Assembly (NCBI GenBank): GCA_036244855.1
Contig: BQKZ01000116.1
Location: 190,852-254,851 of the forward strand
DNA: 64,000 bases
From: Temnopleurus reevesii
Lineage: Eukaryota > Echinodermata > Echinoidea > Temnopleuroida > Temnopleuridae
Direction of reading: 5' to 3'
Every line of letters begins with the position of its first letter. The first letter of the stretch is position 1. A program made the position numbers and the translations under genes. This document shows, one piece after another, positions 58,434 to 64,000 of this stretch. The notes beneath the pieces were generated by a model. The model did no database searches. It was not told the origin of the DNA and worked only from the letters and a program-made list of their open reading frames with translations.

Positions 58434-59530
58434 GGGTCACACAACATTCGGAAAGGAGACATGAATTAACGATGTGAAGATCTGAAGATTTCAGAGCATA
58501 ATTTTCCTCTGCAAGGTTCCTGTTTTCCATAACTATATGTATCTGGCATGGTTTCCAAAATCACATAAGTTATGATGATGACACCAATTATAATAGAAAA
58601 ATATGATCTTAGAGTATATGAGTTGCAACATACTGAAAATCTGCCATGGCCAAGAGGTTAATATAATTCTATGAATTTTCTATGACATTTCACAAATATT
58701 CCAATTTCACTGACTTTTCCTGAAATTCCATGACTGATGGGACCTGCTCTGATACCCAAGCTTGAATTGATAAAGAGATTGCTTCAAGATTGATTTTATG
58801 TGCCAGAAAAGCTATACTCGACCTTCTTGACTGTTTGCTACAACTTTTTCTACGACACAATATAACTTCTCAATGTGGCATGATTTGTTCACATTCTTTA
58901 ACATTCAAGATTAAAGGCTACTCTAGCTCCATACAAATATTAATCAAAGAAGTGATTACTCAGAAAGACAGATGCTGTCTGTAGACAGTCTTCAGAGAAG
59001 CGCAGGCATTTTTTTTCCCTGATTGCAGAATTTTCAAGGCTACCATATATGTAACTCAATATGACTGCTCTGAACGCAAAGTGATTTTGAAGTATTTTCC
59101 CATGGTGGATAATACACTGATTAGGTTTCCATTTTCTCTTCTATCCCAGAGGCTGTGTTATAGGTTTATGCTATGCAAAACAATAACTATCTATTTTCAA
59201 ATTAATAAGTAAAATATATAGCCATCAGATCCATTCTACTATTGAAATTACCATTTCAACTTCCTAAAGAAAAATTATCAACAATACTCATTGACATATA
59301 TTGTTATGCATTCTGGTGAACTTTATATACGTCATCAGAAAGGCTAAGTAAAATTTTAATTCAATCCTTGCAAAAACTTCATGGTTTTATAATTTCTGTA
59401 TATATTTTCCTGCATAAGTATACAAGATATCAGCATGATTTGGTGTTTCAGATTTTCCACTGGCAAAAATCTGCTGTATCTCTACCCATCATATGAAACC
59501 CTCTTAAAAAAAAGTAGTTAAACAGAAGAA

Positions 59531-59842
59531 GGGCCTGTATTCTGATAGCAGGTTTAACTTAAACTACAGTTTAAATCTGTGGTTTAAGTATGGGAAGCCA
59601 AAAAAGGCTTGAAGCTATAACAGTCAGTGTTTAATTTACCAGCTCATTTTGCACTCATAATATTAAAAACTGTCTTGGAATAAAAACTTAAATAGTTTTA
59701 TACATTATTAGAGCATGGGAAAATAGAGCAGTTAACATAAGAATTATACAGTTTAAATAAAGTTTTGGCATTTTGGTACCCATACTTAAACCAAAGATTT
59801 AAACTCAAGCGTAAGTTTAAACCTGACATCAGAATACGGGCC
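59531..59842. mobile_element. MITE-like element, about 310 bp
   Basis: Long imperfect terminal inverted repeats: GGGCCTGTATTCTGAT / ATCAGAATACGGGCC, continuing into AGGTTTAA / TTAAACCT and TTTAAGTATGGG / CCCATACTTAAA. Confidence 0.75.
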
Positions 59843-61787
59843 AAGGGATTTATACATTCATGGGTGCTGTGCCATCATCTTTGAGAACATATTGTTAACA
59901 ATCTAAAACTGAGATAGCTCAAAATTGTGACCAATCTATATGTAGATGACTTTAGAATGGGTGTTAAGCTTTTCATCCCTCTGATAATCTCTATAAATGT
60001 AGATTAGCTCTGTGAATTATGATGTGTTGAGGTAAACAAACTTTCTACAGATGCCATATTGCATACATAGGTGTATCTTTTTCACTTCCACTAAGGGTAA
60101 ACTATTTTAATATCAATGCTTTTAAAATATGTTTGAGATATCATGAAAGGCTTGTAGATTACACCATTAATCTAGTAAACTGAATACTATAGGGTATATC
60201 AAACAATCCATGAAACTACATGTATATCATTATATTATACTCCTCTCATGCTTTTAGGATCTAGAATACTGAGAGTATTGTTGTCCTATGGTGGTCTGTA
60301 TCTAAATATCTCAAACAAAAAGTTCATAGCAGAAGTGACAGCATGAACTCTGAGCAGTGACATACAGTCACATGACTCTCGTATCACATGACGCAATCAC
60401 CAGGCCAACCATATCATCAATAGTGTCTACACTTGTAAAGCTTTCAAAAACCCTCTCTCAGTGTCGACAGAGTACAGTGTAACCATCGCTAGGGGCCTTG
60501 CAAAAAGCTAAGAACCCAGGAACAAGCTAATATTGCTGGCGTAATCCGAACCACGTCCCATGTCTCGTATCCCCCTGAAACGCGCTTTTATTGATCTCCC
60601 GTATTCCATTTCTAATGAAAACACGAAGCCTACCACAGTTGGACATCGAGGTGCACCCACACTCCCTAAAATACGCCCTGAAAAATAAAGGTGGCGGTAT
60701 TGATTACGAATGCTCAATTGCTTTTTTTTCAGCGAGTGAATATTATTTCCATGACAGGGCCCTCGGGTGACGGCCGCGGCTGTGCATAAAACGTTTGGCT
60801 CTGTCGATGGCTGTACTTGGCACACTGGCCAATCTTCAATGTTTTTACAGGCATGATGTGTCGCCGAGTCTTCTACAGACGCTGTGGCGACGAATGACAC
60901 TGATTGGAGATAGTGTGAACATGACATAGAAAATGGGTGGTAAAAGAAACACTCCTTCATTTAACTTCCAGAGAATTAAATCAATGAAGATCTTTCTTCC
61001 TCTTCTTTAGTACTGATGTGAATGCAATTATTTTCAAATTATCCAAGATATATGTATATACAACAAAATTACAAAAGTCACACCAATCTTAGTGGCAACT
61101 TCTATTATAACATTAATAATAGAAACTGAACTTTAATAGAATAGGTCCATGCTTCTACGAACTACCTAAAGATGTCACCTGTCTATAAATGCCAACTTCA
61201 TCTAAATTTGAATTGAGTTTTATCACCACAACGTCGGCCAAATACTGATTGAAAATGCCAAATAAATGAATTAACTCATGATGATAATAATAACAATAAT
61301 AATAATGATAATAATAATAATGATAATGACATTAGGAATAACTTGTATAAGGATCACCTGGCAACCAGACCACCTGGCAATGGTAGTCATATTGTACTAA
61401 TCGAGAAAGACTACCTCTTAATTTTTACTGTCTTGTAAAAATGTTGATTTGAAATGATGACCAAAACATGCTTGGCAAAAGTAGTAACACACATTCCATG
61501 ATCACCTGCCTTTATGAAAAGACCACCTGCTTATAAAGGTCGTCTTTATCTTAGGTAGATGTGAATGTATTTCATTTAACTGTCAAGCCAATTTAGTTTG
61601 GAGTTGTGAGGCTATCCTTTTACCTTCCAATCAAATGCAAGTGAATATACCTTGAGTATACCTGCACACAATAACCACCTTGCTATAATGGCCATTAAAT
61701 CTCAATACTGTATACTTGAAATTGTCTAAGTGATTGACTGCCCAAGGGCCTGATGCCTTTAAAGATCACCTGTTTATAGTAATCCTC

Positions 61788-61954
61788 TGAGGGGGTGTTG
61801 CTCAAAATCAACTGCAAATCAACTGCAACTTTGCAAATTGTAACGCGCATTTTCATTCGCGCACGGTATGTGCATGAAACAATGAATTTGATTGGCGCGT
61901 TCCGATCAACTGCAACTTGTGATCAATTGCAACTTCTGAGCAACACCCCCTAAG
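61788..61954. mobile_element. MITE, GTGTTGCTCAAAA family (copy 4)
   Basis: Same ends and interior as the copies at 56485 and 56866, with a short internal deletion. It sits between two direct copies of a 57-bp segment (61731-61786 and 61957-62014). Confidence 0.75.
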
Positions 61955-62817
61955 TGACTGACTGCCCAAAAGGGGTCAGATGCCTTTAAAGACCACCTGT
62001 TTATAGTGATCCTCTTAATCTTAGTTCAAAATTAGGATAATCCTTTGGACTCTTCCCAAATTGGGTCATAATAGTCATCTTAATCTTTGGGAGATATGAA
62101 GCTACTCAAATAGTTACATGGATATTTATGAAATACTGGTTGCTTTGAACAGGTCTAGAGCAACACATTAATTGGCATTATCATCAAAAACATCTGAAAA
62201 ATTTCTCCTTAGCAGCTTCTTCAAACATTACAATTTACAGCTAGAATGTATGGCCCATGGACATTTGATTATGAAACATGCAGACCCTCACTGTTTTAGC
62301 TTCAGTTAGGACTTAAAGATAGCCCAAGGTCATTGTTACAAAACGAAGAGGTCTGTAACTAAACACTTCTTCAGAGAAACACTTTAGGGTTCGGGTTTCA
62401 GCCTTTGCCCTTGAGAGGCATAGCACTGTAGGATAGACAAGAGGAAAGTTAGCATCAGATTAGCTAGGCTGTCAACATTGTTCCTTCTGCATGTGTATGT
62501 TTGTGGACGTGAGATTGCTTAAGCATGTTCACATTAACTGCCAAAATCTCACTGAGGTCTGTGCACTTTGCAGTGATTAGCGCAACATATGGTTAGGAGA
62601 AGATCAATACATGAAAACTCAACGGTTCAAGAGAAATTACATCAATGGGAACAGGCCTGTAAATGCATGTGAAACTAAAGGAGAAAGAAAACGTTTATGT
62701 CCTGCAGCTATACATGTAATTTACCACCCAAATGTGTTTGGATACAAATTGGATGAGAATGCAGAATTGCTTGAATTATTCATATAAGGCCAAGACAGAT
62801 ATGTAGGGATAACTTCA

Positions 62818-63060
62818 GATTAAGGTGTAGTTCAGATTCTAAACGATTTTTTTAAAGCGCTATATGTCCTCCCGATCTATCTCTTTGCTTTCAATTGCTG
62901 CCAGCCCGAAAGAGGGCGCGACCCCTGGAATTCACGGATGACGAAAAAATCACACCCAACATTCTGGCGTTCTGTACAAAGATAGATCACGCCATCTACC
63001 GGTCGTATACCACTGGGGCAGAGCAAATATGAAACCGTTCAGAATCTGAAGTAGTTAAGG
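62818..63060. mobile_element. MITE-like element
   Basis: Inverted ends GTTCAGATTCTAAACG and CGTTCAGAATCTGAAG, with a GC-richer interior (AGAGGGCGCGACCCCTGG). No ORF of note. Confidence 0.5.
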
Positions 63061-64000
63061 TGCCGCAGAATGTTTTGCAAAGTAGGGATATCTGTTGCAA
63101 AGAACAGATACTGAAGTATTTTTAGAGAATTATTAGACTTTCTAGAAGTAAGTTCTTTAAATTGTTACACATTCATGTGTGTACTTTTTTCTCTCTCATT
63201 TTTTTTCTTCAAATGTGTTATCCCCTTCTCTAACTACTTCATATTGGAGGTCAAAACGGTGACAATGAATAGGATTGAAAGAAGGCAATACTTAAACTCA
63301 AAGGCAAAAATGAAAAAAAGCCCAACATTATGATCACGATTCCTGGCATCAACCACACAATTGCAAAAATAAAGTTGAAGTCTCCTTGCAATTAACAAAT
63401 AAAAGGTCCCTCTTTTTTAAAGCATACAGACTTCTGGTCAACTCACTTGCTCTATCTGTTTCTCCCTCTATTTACTAACACCCCGAAGCACGTATTGCAT
63501 GGCTAGACCCAATTGGAACATATCTCACCCAACTCAGATAGGTTTGGACATCAGAGAAAGTGAATGCAAATGCCATCTCATCCATTCACAGCCAGAAAGG
63601 CATGAAGTAATGCTTTAACATAGAGTTAAGGCCTTTTTGTCTCTGAGCGGATGATATTGACTTTTGGGGGCTGTGAATGCCTTGCGACGGCATAGACCAT
63701 GGTCTGAATGCCAACACCTGTGTTTAAACGCCCGACTTGTTTGCAAAATGCTCGTTCGTGATGCACCATTCAAGTCTTAAAATCTTCTTTCCCTTTCTTG
63801 TATTATTCTGGGAAGATCGAAAAAAAGTATCATGAAAAATCAAATACTGTGCAGGGAAAAAATGAAATTGAATACTGCATGAAAGTATCTGAGCATGCAA
63901 GAAAAACGTTGCCTGTTTTGTAATATTAGAACATTGCTGTCACGCAGAATATGGAAATATTTGAAGAAATAAAATGGGTTGAAATCGCTCTCAATAGGTG

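Larger units (their letters stand above)
57335..64000. other. Upstream neurexin intron; no further exon found
   Basis: 6.7 kb of AT-rich sequence with MITE-like elements at 58203, 59531, 61788 and 62818, and (ATA)n near 61280. I looked on the minus strand for the preceding LNS2 exon (expected to end GCLKE-like, phase 0) and did not find it. Confidence 0.6.

Noticed and set aside
60508..60960. Upstream neurexin exon or separate gene in a 150-residue minus frame
   Set aside because: The translation has no LNS or EGF pattern and no splice-bounded segment that fits the phase.

Overview
This is an AT-rich invertebrate genomic window with long introns. Its main content is the 3' two-thirds of an alpha-neurexin gene on the minus strand. 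The tRNA-derived SINE tails, a DIRS retrotransposon, a tandem-core 'pearl-like' element and the protein divergence all suggest a marine deuterostome, most likely a sea urchin or other echinoderm. That assignment is an inference.

Layout. Positions 1-9.3 kb lie downstream of neurexin. They hold mostly anonymous sequence, inverted-repeat elements, a (CAT)n/(TCC)n tract with an N at 5212, and one possible coding exon of another minus-strand gene (1265-1501). From 57334 down to 9357 I reconstruct 14 constitutive neurexin exons. Their splice phases chain without a break: 3402 nt without optional exons, 1133 residues plus stop. They encode the end of LNS2, then LNS3, EGF2, LNS4, LNS5, EGF3, LNS6, a Thr/Pro-rich stalk with two cysteine loops, one transmembrane helix and a cytoplasmic tail ending EWYV (a PDZ ligand). 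The 5' exons (signal peptide, LNS1, EGF1, most of LNS2) were not found and probably lie beyond 64000. Four in-phase candidate microexons (12, 18, 21 and 27 nt) sit in four places in three introns.

The intron between 57158 and 35659 carries a DIRS retrotransposon (about 36073-42811) in the same orientation as the gene. Its Gag-like, RT/RNase H/methyltransferase-like and tyrosine recombinase frames are all open. A second copy of an LNS3 exon starts one base after an N (42812) at the truncated 5' end of the element. This looks like two alleles, with and without the insertion, joined in the assembly.

The most unusual pattern is recurrent. At four different neurexin exons the 3' part of the exon, usually with its splice donor, has been copied once or several times a short distance downstream in the intron. 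The stalk also has a duplicated module (GSGC..C..ASGE), and skipping one of its exons would give a secreted, membrane-free isoform. The remaining intron space holds several MITE-like families, SINE remnants, a 44-bp perfect snap-back repeat and a Helitron-like element with 128-bp repeats.
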